From positions 1,984,001-2,048,000 of the forward strand of contig JAILWY010000014.1 of the NCBI GenBank assembly GCA_022113835.1: a stretch of 64,000 nt of DNA, given 5' to 3'. The notes below the pieces were generated by a model, which did no database searches, was not told where the DNA came from, and saw only the letters and a program-made list of their open reading frames with translations. Positions 35,001 to 45,638 of this stretch are shown here, one piece after another; position 1 is the first letter of the stretch, and each line of letters starts with the position of its first letter. The stretch is from Atopsyche davidsoni (Eukaryota; Arthropoda; Insecta; Trichoptera; Hydrobiosidae). Made by a program: the position numbers and the translations under genes.

Positions 35001-38000
35001 CGCGAATTTCAAATTTCGCGTCAAAATGCCTCGCATTACGCGAATTTCTTATTTTAAGAATGTGTATGAACATAATGTAGTCATTGGCTTCTCTTAACAA
35101 CAGCGTTAGGTGTTATGAACATATTTTACAAGAACGTAAAAGGAACGCTACCCACAAGACAATACATGTATTATTCAGTAAAAATAACATGTAATACTGC
35201 ATAAGTGTTTGATTCAAATGATTCGTATTTTTTTGTATTAAGTTTTGACTATTTATGTATGTTTAATCGTAAACCCCGATATACGCGAATTTCACATAAC
35301 GCGATTTTTTCCGGAACGTATCCCTCGCGTAAAGCACGATATTACTGTATGCGTAACTGAGAAAGGTTGGTTTCATTCAAACATGACAACAATTGAATTA
35401 CAAGGTGGCTTTGCTGCGATAATTAATTGAATTCTAGAAAAATCTATTAAGCACGACAAACCACGGGGTAATACAAAAAAGGTTCATCGACTTTTTCCTC
35501 GAAGATTGGTTCATTTCGACGGCCGCGGCTCCAACTTCTCGATCAAGTCGCGATGCAAATTACATGTTATTATATCGATTGTGAAACTGCCATTAAAATC
35601 TGAATTTCAGTTTATTTACAGCCCCTCCACGCTCAGTCTACACCCCTTACGTCAACCTTTATTTACATAAACCAGCCCTGTGGAAAATGCGAGTTTTGGG
35701 TAAAATATCATAATTATGTGTAAACAAGAAACAAGCCAGACTTGGACAACTGTGTGATGAATACACTAACGATCTTCACTAATAATAATAATAATAATAT
35801 ATCACAACACTTATTTATAGCACATAGTATATATTTATTTTTTTCATCAAGGTCCCCGTCTGTCAATGTAATTTTTTATAATATAATTTTATGCTCTCTT
35901 TTGGAGAAAAAAATACAAAATCAATTATGCCCAAAAATATACATACATCCTTTTTTAAGTATTAAAATTTTATTTTTGTACTTAGTATTTAAAGTGAATT
36001 TTAAAGATTAATTTTTATTTGTGCTGAATTGCCCTAAAAAGTCCCTTAAACAAAATCAAAACATTTTTTTTTTGGAAGACTCAAATATAAGAGGAGGTCT
36101 CGGAGACCCATTACACTATTTTCCCTAAGAAAACCATGAACAGACATAGAGATATGATCAGTGAGATGGTCACCGACATCATCCGAGGAGAGGCACGCGA
36201 AGAAGAAGATACTACATAAGTAAACTTCAAAGCTCCAACAAAACCCAAATTTCATAAATTTACTTCGGTTGCAGTCTCAGCGAATGATTTTGTACGCAAC
36301 GGGTTGAATATACTCTTTTTTTTATATTTACGGATATAAATATCCCCGAGAACATGGCGAGCTGAGTTAATTAATCATTCCGATCATTATAATTCACGTT
36401 TTTACGTGTAAAGCAAAATAACTACTCGAATGGCGGTCCGCATTCACGGGCGCCATTATATTCTATGGCGCCATTATGGACGAAGCCAAAATCGATACTG
36501 TAATTAAATATTTTGATTTCTCAAATTCTTTGTATCGGCGAGCGGTGAACGGTTAATGGCGAACGGCGAATGGCGAATGGCGAATGCGAATGGCGAGTGG
36601 CGAATGGCGAATGCGAATGGCGAGTGGCGGATGGCGAATGGTGAATGGCGAATGGCGATGGCGAATGACGAATGGCGAATGTCGAATGGTGAATGGCGAA
36701 TGGCGATGGCGACCCTCGCACGTCACCTTCCAGCACGCAACTGCATACGGATGCTATCGTCCAAGGTTACTGTGCAAGGAATTCTCGAGCCCCGCTGCCG
36801 TGTCGAGGACACTATAAAGGCTAAGACTGCGGATCGATTACCATGGAGGCGCTATTTTCTTATGAAAATATCCCCCGCCGCGAGGAACCGGGGAACGGAT
36901 TATCGTGCCAGTAAAAGCGCATTTATTGGGGCCGTTATAATTTATTGAGGATATTTATATTTATATGCAGACTACACGGAAAGAACAGGTCCACTCAAAT
37001 TACTTTTTATTAGATTTCAAATATTTATTTTTATATTTACTAAACAGTGTATCAAAATTCATGATATCATTTGAATTGGACCTGTATCAAAAAAAACGTT
37101 TTTGGTGTGTATTTATTTCGTGGCATTGTACTCGTACAGTCTCCCCATTCTGTTGCTTGTGCGCGTGTGAAGGATCGCTAGTGGAGTAGTGGACTTGGAA
37201 TGATTGTGGAGGGATGTGCTCTGGAAGTACCTTGAAGGAGTATCAGATCTAAACGCCAGAGCTTTGTAAGGACCAGGGGACCCACGATGAACACTGGCTT
37301 AGCGAAATGGTAGCCAACCTCTTCTGAGGAGAGACACTTGATGATGAGCGATAACGGTACAGTATGTTCATATATTAATAAAAGGATTGTCGATGTGTTG
37401 TCAGGTCTTCGTCACACCTGCATGGAGGCGTCGGAGTGCATAGAGGGGATGACCTGCCTCATGCCCAACGCCACGGCCAAGGCTGGCCAGCCCAAGCCCC
37501 AGCCAGGAGGCTCCAAGCTCTGTCTCTGCAACGAGGAGGAAGGCTTCGTGGAGCGAGACTCCTCCTACTGTAGTGGTGAGTCTGCTTGTAGAGTTGTGTT
37601 TTGTAGTTAGTAATTTTACTTTTTAAAAATATTTCAATACCTTGAAATCTCGCTGGAGATTCAACAAACGTTATGCCGTCTCAGTTCTCCTTCATGGAGC
37701 CGAAGCTTAAACACTCAAGACGGCTACTATGCCGAGAATTGAGGCGCCAGAAATGTGGCTGTATAGAATCCTTAAGATATCATGGGTTGACCGCGTCACA
37801 AATGAAAGAGTCTTGCACAGAATGTGCAAAGAAAGGGAACTCTTCACGTTGGTAAAGATGCGAAAGATCTGCTATTTTCTATACACGAAAAAATAGAGAC
37901 TCATTAAGAATTGAGGCGCTTAAAACTTGCATCATTAACTTTGTTGACTAGGGTCTGTAGGTCATCAGAAATGGGACTTTACATGTGAGTCCTGGGATCC

Positions 38001-40223
38001 TGAAAATTAAAGTAAGAATTGAAACAGCACGCAGTACGTTTAACAATTTAATATACCTCTGAAATCTTGCTGGAGATTCACCAAATGTTAAGTCGTCTCA
38101 GTTCTTATGTATGGAGTCGAAGTTTGGACACTCGAGACAGCTATTATGCGAAGAATCGAGGCGGCAGAAATGTGGCTGTATAGGAGTATCCTTAAAACAC
38201 CATGGGTTGATCGCGTCACAAATGAAAGAGTCATGCATAGAATGCGCAAAGAAAGGGAACTCTTGACGTCGGTAAAGAAGCTAAATGTAAATATTTTGGC
38301 CATATTTTTCGTAACAATAAATATATCATCCTCCAGCTGATTGTCTGCGAAATCGAAGAAAAAAAGGAGGTTTACGTGGATGCGGAATTTGCGCCAGTGG
38401 CTGGAGATCGGAAGTAAGACTGGATAGAGATGCGTTCGATGAAATGGTCAAATGCCAAACGATCGTTCGCTCGAGCGATGTAAGAATTTTTATTTCGCGG
38501 ATACACTGCCGAGTTCTGTTATGTCCAGATAAATATTAATCAATATTCACCTCGCTTGTGGCCCATAAGCGGCCATTTCGCGGGGCAGACTGGAGGAGCT
38601 ATTTCGGGTCTGCTGGTCGAGCACCATGGTCGATACCGCGAGACAGAGCATCCCTAACCTCCGGTATCCATCAATCTATCCTCGTATCTTTGCTTAACAA
38701 TCTGAACGTCTATATGCCAAAAATAGGTCTAAGCAAATTATGGCGAAAAAATAATTTCGATAATGGCAGCGCATTACCAAGGCCGGCTCAGTAGAGAACA
38801 GTGTACTCGAAAATGAATACTTTACGCGACCCCGTTATGCGCGGTTTCACTATAACGCGAATTATAAAATGCCTCGCATTACGCGATTTTTTTTATTTTA
38901 AGAATGTGTATGAACATAATGCAGTCATTGACTTCTCTTAATTAAAAACAGCGTTGGGTGTTATGAACGTGTTTTACAAGAACGTAAAAAAACGCTACCC
39001 AAAAGAAAATAGATGTGTTTTTTAGTAAAAATAAAATGTAATACTGCATAAAGTGTTTGATTCAAATGATTTGTATTTTTTTGTATTAAGTTTTGACTAT
39101 GTATGTATGTTTAATCGTAAACCCCTATATACGCGAATTTCACTTAACGCGATTTTTTCCGGAACGTATCCCTCGCGTAAAGCACGATATTTCTGTAACC
39201 ACAAAAGTGGGCATACGTGCTTTGAAATCGAAGAGCAATTCAGTAACCCTAACATACTGTAAATGTGCTTGCAAGTAAAGTTACTTACTTAGCTCAATTA
39301 GAGCATCTCAAACTGTGGATATTTTCGTGTGGTATTTAATTTTTAACACTCTGCTCTGAATTTCTGATCGAGTGATTTATTCTCGTTAAGTCTTACTAAT
39401 AGATTTATTATTAATTAACATTTTGGCCCTCGGCAATGACAGCCTCGTGCGGACTATGTGGCAGGGCTTAAAATCTAAACACTATCCTCTAAAATTTCCT
39501 CCGGCCTTACGATATAGAAGGCTCGAGTAAAGCTTGAAGCTATATTTATTAACTTATGCAAAAAAGTTTATTTTATGAATAAGGCAAAAGCTTTTAATCA
39601 AAATAAAGTTATGTTGAATCTAAATATTGATTTAAAAATACATGGAAAATTCTGTGAAAGTAAAAACTGGCCACCTCGTTTTCTTCCTACAAATTAATAT
39701 CTGCGTAATTAATATTACCACAAAGTAAGAACTATGTGTAAAAAAGAGTTAAAATAATGTGTTTATTACAATAAAACCAAGACAGATTAAAGCAGTTATC
39801 ATTAACATTATTTTTCTATTATAAAAACTTACTCTCGCATAACATGCAAATGCATGACTTTTTATTTTTACATTACACGGTAAAATATTTCGAACAAACC
39901 GACTAACAATAAATGTTTTTTTTATGTTTTTGTAATGTAGGTAGTATATATGATACGCAATCTATGTTGCATGCTCACACTTAGTCAGTCTTCAAATAAA
40001 CGTGATACCAAGCAGATGTGTTTTATTCAATACTGCACAGTTTTATAATGCATTATTCTTTTCCACCTGCTAAATGTGTAATATTTGCTCCTACAGTCCC
40101 GACAACTGTGCGTTTCAAAGATATAATATGTTAATATTTTCAGATGGCGTGGTACACAACTCCATATCAGTGGCCGTTCTACTCGGGGCCGTGGTGTCCT
40201 GCTGGCTGCGGAGAGACTTCTAG
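16868..40223 (+). CDS. Gene 2: secreted or surface-anchored two-EB-module protein (whole gene, 4 coding exons)
   Basis: Coding exons are 16868-17000, 22614-22754, 37405-37575 and 40144-40223. They total 525 nt, 174 aa plus TAG, and every junction is phase 1. The order is signal peptide, proline-rich linker (VNPSPPKPTPPPG), two six-cysteine EB-like modules with a possible N-glycosylation site (NAT) in the second, then a hydrophobic tail. The protein should enter the secretory pathway and either span the membrane once or carry a lipid anchor. The module type, the one-module-per-exon plan and intron phase are those of gene 1, which diverges from it. Exons are GC-rich against very AT-rich introns. 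AATAAA lies at 40426-40431. Function is not recognisable from sequence. Confidence 0.83.
17671..18730. repeat. Tandem repeat, unit about 195 bp, interrupted by a MITE
   Basis: The landmark CAATTGCG(G/A)ACTTTT recurs at 17672, 18333 and 18526. Each unit continues with ATATTATAATCAATTAT, CTAGATACT and a pair of inverted motifs (AAATATCATCGTGATTTGTG and its complement). Subtracting the 453-bp insert plus its duplication, the first unit is also about 200 bp. Confidence 0.8.
17751..18203. mobile_element. hAT-type MITE, 453 bp
   Basis: Ends are CAGTTCTTTTCAATGTGG and ...TAGAGAGCCACTG. The 8-bp flanks AGCTAGAT and ATCTAGAT differ at one base. The interior is the reverse complement of the element at 5081-5472. 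Near its right end a segment of about 33 bp (GGTCCGTAGGCAAGTTTTGA) is repeated three times. Confidence 0.88.
22614..22754 (+). CDS. Gene 2 exon 2: EB-like module 1
   Basis: Acceptor tggtcttgcag, donor AAGG/gtgagt. Encodes GRECFREMDCAG, TSCVKD, MRCLCGD and GRCEAKHK, six cysteines in EB order. The open frame continues about 230 bp upstream of the acceptor, but that part is cysteine-rich only by chance and lacks a donor, so it is intronic. Confidence 0.88.
23170..23385 (-). other. Unassigned 71-codon frame with an exon-like start
   Basis: ATG at 23385 begins MKAIVVLTHLVTSSEITVMK and runs 71 codons to TGA. The frame extends upstream as QYEEEK to a plausible acceptor (gattcag). The composition is protein-like (amphipathic, many Leu/Met/Lys), unlike the AT-rich junk around it. 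It sits between two halves of a family A repeat. It may be a captured exon or transposon coding relic. I do not recognise it. Confidence 0.3.
24690..24840 (-). mobile_element. RTE-like LINE 3' coding relic
   Basis: The minus strand reads GKKGIGRSKFTWLEIGSKT in one frame and continues in another with EKMVANLP. The same nucleotides (TGGCTGGAGATCGGAAGTAA) occur at 38399. This corresponds to the C-terminal Gly-Arg-rich/Trp segment of RTE reverse transcriptases. Confidence 0.6.
26268..26435 (+). repeat. GGAAAGTA purine-rich minisatellite
   Basis: About ten imperfect copies of GGAAAGTA(G/A), with variants GGAAATCA and GGGATAG. The stretch is almost entirely purine on the plus strand apart from the T of each unit. 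Confidence 0.85.
27405..27545. repeat. Dispersed repeat family B, best copy
   Basis: Contains CTTGGTGGAATTCCATTTAA, then TTTTTATTGGTGACCGGTTT, CGCCAACCTTTCACATTGGC and an inverted GGAAAAATCAGTAAA at the end. The first part recurs near 6090 and 60785. Confidence 0.6.
29395..29750 (+). repeat. Dispersed repeat family A, longest uninterrupted copy
   Basis: Runs from TCAGAGGAGGTTGGCGACCA through GGCGTTTAGATCTGATACTC and GGCAAGGTACTTCCACG to CAGAATGGCAGTCATGCAC. The orientation is opposite to the copies at 955 and 4835. Confidence 0.7.
33476..33721 (-). pseudogene. mariner transposase N-terminal fragment
   Basis: ATG at 33721 starts M-E-K-E-Q-Y, stops early and then resumes in another frame. From there it matches the mariner second helix-turn-helix and linker (AIVKNWFNEFQRGRTSILDE, DLVLADRRLKVREIAE). 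The catalytic DDD part is absent, because the element stops at 33476. Sequence to about 33830 looks like its 5' leader. It is a dead 5' fragment. Confidence 0.85.
33880..34310. other. GC-rich block of probable mobile origin
   Basis: An abrupt GC-rich segment with overlapping open frames on the minus strand (longest 107 codons from 34268) and one on the plus strand. It directly abuts the mariner relic. It could be the 5' region of a non-LTR retrotransposon. No domain can be named. Confidence 0.3.
34329..34604 (-). other. 91-codon frame, possible transposon ORF
   Basis: ATG at 34604 gives MPPKKITPSKHSKRNKKRIA, a basic start, then a cysteine pair motif (ICTKCSSNCQPNIC) and a stop at 34329. The basic start followed by a zinc-knuckle-like cluster is typical of insect transposon proteins, but I cannot assign a family. 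Confidence 0.35.
34976..35362. mobile_element. pogo-like MITE, copy 1
   Basis: Starts near GGTTTCACTATAACGCGAAT and ends with CCCTCGCGTAAAGCACGATA then TTACTG. The outer right end read inward (CAGTAATATCGTGCTTTACG) is of the CAGT type seen in pogo/Tigger elements. Nearly the same sequence lies at 38830-39197. Confidence 0.65.
36070..36210 (-). repeat. Dispersed repeat family A, short copy
   Basis: Contains CCCTAAGAAAACCATGAACA, GTGAGATGGTCACCGAC and GAGGAGAGGCACG, matching the reverse of 29395-29500. Confidence 0.65.
36550..36712 (+). repeat. GAATGGC minisatellite
   Basis: About twenty copies of a 7-bp unit GAATGGC, with GAATGC and GAGTGGC variants. It produces spurious open frames on both strands (for example MANGEWRMAN repeats on plus). 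Confidence 0.92.
37140..37350 (-). repeat. Dispersed repeat family A copy beside gene 2 exon 3
   Basis: Contains GTACCTTGAAGGAGTATCAG, CTAAACGCCAGAGCTTTG and TAGCGAAATGGTAGCCAACC. It ends about 55 bp before the acceptor of the next exon. Confidence 0.68.
37405..37575 (+). CDS. Gene 2 exon 3: EB-like module 2
   Basis: Acceptor gtgttgtcag, donor TAGTG/gtgagt. Encodes RHTCMEASECIEGMTC, a Pro/Gly-rich insert (AKAGQPKPQPGGS), then LCLCNEEEG and SYCSG, with six cysteines. NAT before the insert is a possible glycosylation site. Confidence 0.9.
37640..38470 (+). mobile_element. RTE-like LINE relic, partly duplicated
   Basis: The second half (38107-38340) reads GVEVWTLETAIMRRIEAAEM and PWVDRVTNERVMHRM, the C-terminal landmark of RTE-clade reverse transcriptases. 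Near 38350-38440, Gly-Arg-rich and RQWLEIGSKTG segments follow in shifted frames. The first half, 37640-37860, repeats the same W.DRVTNE region. Multiple stops mean it is dead. Confidence 0.8.
38830..39197. mobile_element. pogo-like MITE, copy 2
   Basis: Matches 34976-35362 almost throughout: GGTTTCACTATAACGCGAAT at the left, GCGATTTTTTCCGGAACGTA at the right. The centre differs by small indels. Confidence 0.65.
40144..40223 (+). CDS. Gene 2 exon 4: hydrophobic C-terminus
   Basis: After the acceptor atattttcag the exon encodes DGVVHNSISVAVLLGAVVSC, then WLRRDF and TAG. The run ISVAVLLGAVVSCWL is hydrophobic. It fits either a single short membrane span with an RRDF tail inside, or a GPI signal with attachment near the S-G-D-G just before it. 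Confidence 0.85.
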
Positions 40224-43200
40224 AGGGAGGAGACGAACTCATACCATCTCAGAGTATTATTCTTGTGAGACCTACGCTGCCTTGTTTACTTAGTTAACGC
40301 AAAAATATCATTTTAACTACAGGCAATTCGTTACTAACGAATACCCAATTAAATATTATATAACTTGGTATCTTTCATTGCATTTTTTTTAAATATTTTG
40401 AATCCCGTAGAAGAAATTAAAACTTAATAAAATATAGAAACAAAAATAAAACTGAAAACTGTTAAAGTTAGTAGGTAGGAGTATGTTTCACAAGAATTAT
40501 AATTATTAATTTTCTTTATGATTTGTACAGCAGAAAAAAAAATTATATTCAATTCATCGGAGCTTATTTTGTTTATAGTGACTACATTATACTACAAAAA
40601 ATATCTATTAAAGATTGAATTTCTATTGAATGTTTTCAAATCTGAATTTCCAAATTTTATCTACTAGTTATACATAAAATAATAAATGATTATCAAGAGT
40701 TATACTCGTAGCAATCCCATCGCATCGGTGTGGTCAAAATCACTTTCTTTGTGAAATGACCTTGGAATGTCCTTAACGTTATTTTATTTTTTTATTATCA
40801 GCAGAGAAGAGATACTAAAAATAAAGATTTATACTTTTTGAAAAATTATTATACTTTCCTGTACTAAAGATAATTTTTCTGTGCCTCACTGTGATTGGAG
40901 TCTTGTTACTTTAGAGAGTGTCTAATTGTATTTACCTTTCTTCTTGTAATAATACGTTTAAATAACTACACCATGTACAATTTCTAAGTCATCCATTGCA
41001 CTTTACTTATACTGTATTATTCATTAAAATATTAGCTTACATCTATGGACTCGGAAACCGGGCATTTTTAATGTCTTCACAGTTATGCCCGATGAATATA
41101 CAAATATACGAAAGTAGCAGTTTTTCAATTGCTTCACTCTTAAAGAGATAAGATAGATATAAAACTAAGCCTTTTACATTGTCAATTGTTACAACGTGAC
41201 CGTCCTCTTGCCTTATGTACATTAGAATTTTTGACACTCGATATAAGTAAATATAGATAATTATTTTATTAATAGTAAAGATGCTCGTAAAGTAGACTTT
41301 GGGTACAGTTAAAGTAATAACCAAAAAATAAGACAGCGAAGATTTTCTATTTCATTATAGATTCTCTAAGCCTCTGTCGGAGTACTCGATATCCAAAGTT
41401 TATTTTATATTTATTCAATACGATCGAATAACACCTTAGGAATGAACTTGTGAAATTTCACTGTGTAATGTGATTTGGAAATATACCAAAATTAATTAAC
41501 AATCTCTAGCCACTTCTTTGATAAGTTTTGAGCATTCCATGATACGTTGTTTAGTCATAATAATAAAAATAAACTATCTTAGTATAATCAATTGCACAAG
41601 TCTAAAGTAAATAAGAATTAAGTTCATGTTTGTACGTTCTTGTCTGCACCTCCTTCTCAATCATTGAACATTTTTTTTAAACTTTTCCTAAATAAATTAA
41701 TTTCGCAACACCGTCTTTCTTATCTTCATTCCCATGGTATAATTACAAATCGTTTGCTTTCTAAAAGTAATTACAAATCTAAACCGATATCAATATTACC
41801 GCCACGATTGTTACTTTTGCAAATAATATAGACTTGCACTTTTTTTAAATATAAATACAGTTTAATATTGTAGTCGTAAGATGTATTTTGAATTTGATAA
41901 ATGTTTCATTTCAAGGACTTTCTGTAAAGATATACATATTATACTACGCCTGCTTTAGTACGAGGCAATACTATATTATATTTATACATCCATCGACGCT
42001 CAATATTATACATTTCTGCTAGCAACTGTTCTATCCGTTGTTCATGTAAATACTTGAGTTTCAGAATGCCTTATTAATCTAGTAAGTAATCACTGTGTTT
42101 TTATTGAAATTCAATTTATATAATTATTATAATCAAACCATTTCAAAAGAGTGTATCTAAATATATCTATATTTTATTTTAAGTATCTACTATATCTCGT
42201 CTACCCTTGAGCGAATATTTTTTGAATAACAATCTTTAACGTGCGTCAAAAATGTAAAGGATTTGAAAATACGACACGAATCAATTGAGAAAAAAGATAC
42301 GTTTAAAATTTTTACTACAAATAAAAGGTACTATTGAAGATATTACATATCAAGCTGTTTTTAAAATACACGTGCATTTTCATTTCTCACTCCTTGTCTA
42401 CGCATTTCATTCGAGCTTTATAATGTGATTAAAAATTAATAACTGCGCAAGTCTCATTGATTGCATCCTTTATCTTTGAGGGTAACTTAAGCTTTCTGAT
42501 AAACTATAAATCTCAATATAACTTGCTTTTATACAACATATCTTATAATACGCAAAATCTAAATTTTTTATGGTGAATAACTCAATTTTATAGTAACAGA
42601 TTTTTAATCAACAGAATTACTTTGTATACTAATAAGAAATATATAAATTATATGTCATGTAACATTTATAGTCGTGCTGTGTAGGTATCATCAATTTAAT
42701 ATTTCAGAGTGATTCAAACATCTTTATTAAATCGTACATTTATCATAGTCTAGCTTTATTAGCAAATTATACAAGTCCACTTTTTGGAGCAACCGACTTG
42801 GATTCCATCGGATGCAAAAATATCAGATTAACTCAATTAATTGAAGACGGGAAAAATTAAATTTTTGATAGAAAAGACATGCGCAGAAAATTTGTTTCAG
42901 CTTGCGAAGATGAACTTCTGTAATTTGCAAACAGAGCAGACGATAACTAATAAATGGCAAAAACAGACTTTCGGTCGGGATTTAACAGACTCCAAACTTA
43001 CTCAAAATGTCCATCCGAACAATTTGATAAAATTCAGCAGGAATACTATCTAAAAATAACTGTTGATTCTATGGGGAATGCTAAATGACCATCATTCAAC
43101 GCAATCGAATGAAGGATATTTTTCCATATAAACTTGAGGCCTACTTGTGCAACATTTTCTCAATCAAACACCGAAACGAATCGTGACATCAAAACAATTT

Positions 43201-45638
43201 TTTTTTTCTAATTATGTGGAGGAAAAAATAAAAAAAATGCCATTTATTAGTAATTTATATATTATTGTATAGAAAAAAAATACAATTTCTTGAATAACAG
43301 CAAAAGTATATATATATACATGTAGATATTAGTGAAAAATGTCCTTCATTATAATTTCTTCGCAATCTCATTATGTACTGAAGATAAATAAAGAGAATTC
43401 TCACAATTTGTTGTTTTACTTGTTGGGATATTTACAGATTATTGTCGGTGACATGCGGTCAGCAAAGAGAGACAGCGCATCAATACTAAAATATTTAAGA
43501 AACATAATATTAATTTAATCAAAATAAAAAGTCAAATGAGATTAGTGGCACACAAATTTTGAATATTTAATCTTTTGATTATTTAAACAGGTATTTCAGT
43601 AAAGCAGTGCATGTCCTAAAATATATATTTTATCAACATATTGATATTCTGATTCCAGCTAAAATAATTTTTAATAAAACACATTATTTGACACTGTGAT
43701 GATATTCATAGTGATTATCTTTTAGTGTTCAATTATTAAGTATATATATATATTTTATTTTTTTGTGGGGTCTTGTAAGGTCTCGAAATGTCATCCAGTC
43801 CAAAACAACAAAATACAATAATAATTCACTCATATACAGTACAAACAAATTAAAGTATTAGAAACTATTGAAATTAATTAAATTCATATTTAATAATTAA
43901 ATAATTCCTCATTTGTGAATGTGAACATTTCATGAAAATAACAGATGTCCAAAATAATTGCTAAGCCAAAACCCACCGCATGTCACTTTATGTTCATATC
44001 ACTCAATAAAATAATTTTATTGAGCTCTTTAAATATTTGCATTGTGTTGAGTAACAATTTCACTTTAAAAAAAATATGTATAATTGTTTCAATTATACAA
44101 CCAGTTTTACTTGAGATAACGAGACGTTTTACATACAATAAAATTATTCAATAAAACACTACGGCACATACAAAACAATTTAAGCGTCAAGGATAACAAT
44201 TGATAAAGGTTTTCAAATTATATTTCAGTACTCAAGATACCGCTTACTTGGAAATACCGTTTTTTCCCCAGAAAAACTGCTGTAATGCATTAGCAGTCTA
44301 TAAAATTTATATTTTCTAAAATGAGATAAATCACGGTTGTTTGATGAGGTCTCGAGTATTATTCCTTTTATCAGTATTTATAAAGATACTTTTATCTTGC
44401 TATGCTTCTGAAATCACACTCACTGTTGTAACAAACAATGAACAAATACACAAAAAAATTTATAAGATCTACTATGCGCAAATAGCTTTCGAAAAATTGA
44501 AACCAGGTAAAATGTGACACCGGTATGTTCGAAAGAAAATTCATAAAAACAAATTTGAATCCTGTGCTTTATGATTTACACCGATATTTCAGCATCGTCA
44601 AAGTTATCTGCGAGTACAAAGAATATAAGGATGCCAAGGTGGCTAGACAACATAGTGGAAGAACGTTAACCCTGGGTGAGGGTAACTGAAAGATGGCTGT
44701 TTCGGATAGACGAAGGAGGCAACCATGAGCCACTTGGGGTTGCAGCACTGAGAATGGTGCCGATTGATTTATATTCAAATTACATTTTTCAGATCAAAAA
44801 GCAGTCTACTTTGAATAGGAAGTATCAGATATTACTTTTATCCTAACAGGTTATAAACTAAATTAAATTTTAAATAAAATACAATTAACCGAGTGAGTTT
44901 AGATCAACGAGGATCCTATGTTAATGGTAATATTATCGAGAGATTTAGTGTGTACATTACAAATCAAGCCATGCCTAAATACAGTTACTCGAGTACCAAG
45001 CCGTAGTAAAAAAATTACAACAATTTGATCATCATACAAAACTGGAGTACACAAAAATATTAAATTCAGACATTTCAAAGTTTTCTAATCTTATAACATG
45101 ATATTATCCATATAAATACAATTATACCTTACATTAAATTAGTGCGAATAAATATAAATGGTAAAAGGGCGAGCATAATTTATGTTAAATATATAATATA
45201 TTATTTTAATTATGCCAGAATTTTGGTCACAGGAGAATAAATTTAAACAAAGATCGATGGAAATGAATAATAATAAGTTCACAACTTGTGCCTCAGATAT
45301 TATTACAACAGATAGGATTATGTATATAATCGTTTGAGTGATAAATATAATTACAAGAATTATGTACATAATAATCAGAATTATCATTGTAATCAAACCT
45401 TCTATATAACCATAAAAAATACCTGATTATATTAATAATCGTCAAATATAATCATTATAATCATCAGAATTGTCCAATATAATCTCCAAAATTATATCTT
45501 TGATTATGAAAATAATCACGAGAATTATCTAAATAATCATAAAATTGTATTAATATTCCTGAGCAAGTAAACATCGTCATTATCATCGTTATAATCATCA
45601 TTATCATGACAATCAAAATTATCTATATATTAGATATT
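40224..45638. other. Intergenic, no supported gene
   Basis: This lies between the 3' ends of gene 2 and the Phf7-like gene, which converge. It is AT-rich. The open frames present are short and without protein-like composition. At 44600-44780 a degraded tract (RMPRWLDNIVEE) may be a LINE scrap. From 45130 to 45638 there are many imperfect AATCAT/AATTAT units, probably in the 3' untranslated region of the Phf7-like gene. Confidence 0.6.

Larger units (their letters stand above)
22755..37404 (+). other. Gene 2 intron 2 (14.6 kb)
   Basis: Mostly AT-rich non-coding DNA. It holds copies of repeat families A and B, an RTE tail, a GGAAAGTA minisatellite, a mariner relic, a pogo-like MITE and a GAATGGC minisatellite, all listed separately. 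Stretches near 25170-25280, 26940-27140, 29780-30130, 31790-32030 and 33100-33230 are GC-raised and match no repeat I could see. The stretches 27760-28500, 30300-31600 and 32040-33090 show nothing recognisable. Confidence 0.6.
37576..40143 (+). other. Gene 2 intron 3
   Basis: Holds two RTE relics and a pogo-like MITE. The stretches 38480-38820 and 39220-40130 show nothing else recognisable. Confidence 0.7.

Noticed and set aside
36556..36948. 130-codon frame full of MANGEWR repeats
   Set aside because: Translation of the 7-bp minisatellite. Similar frames exist on the opposite strand.
45130..45638. Possible CRISPR-like spaced repeats (AATCAT/AATTAT)
   Set aside because: Irregular short AT units with no constant repeat or spacer length, in a eukaryotic 3' region.
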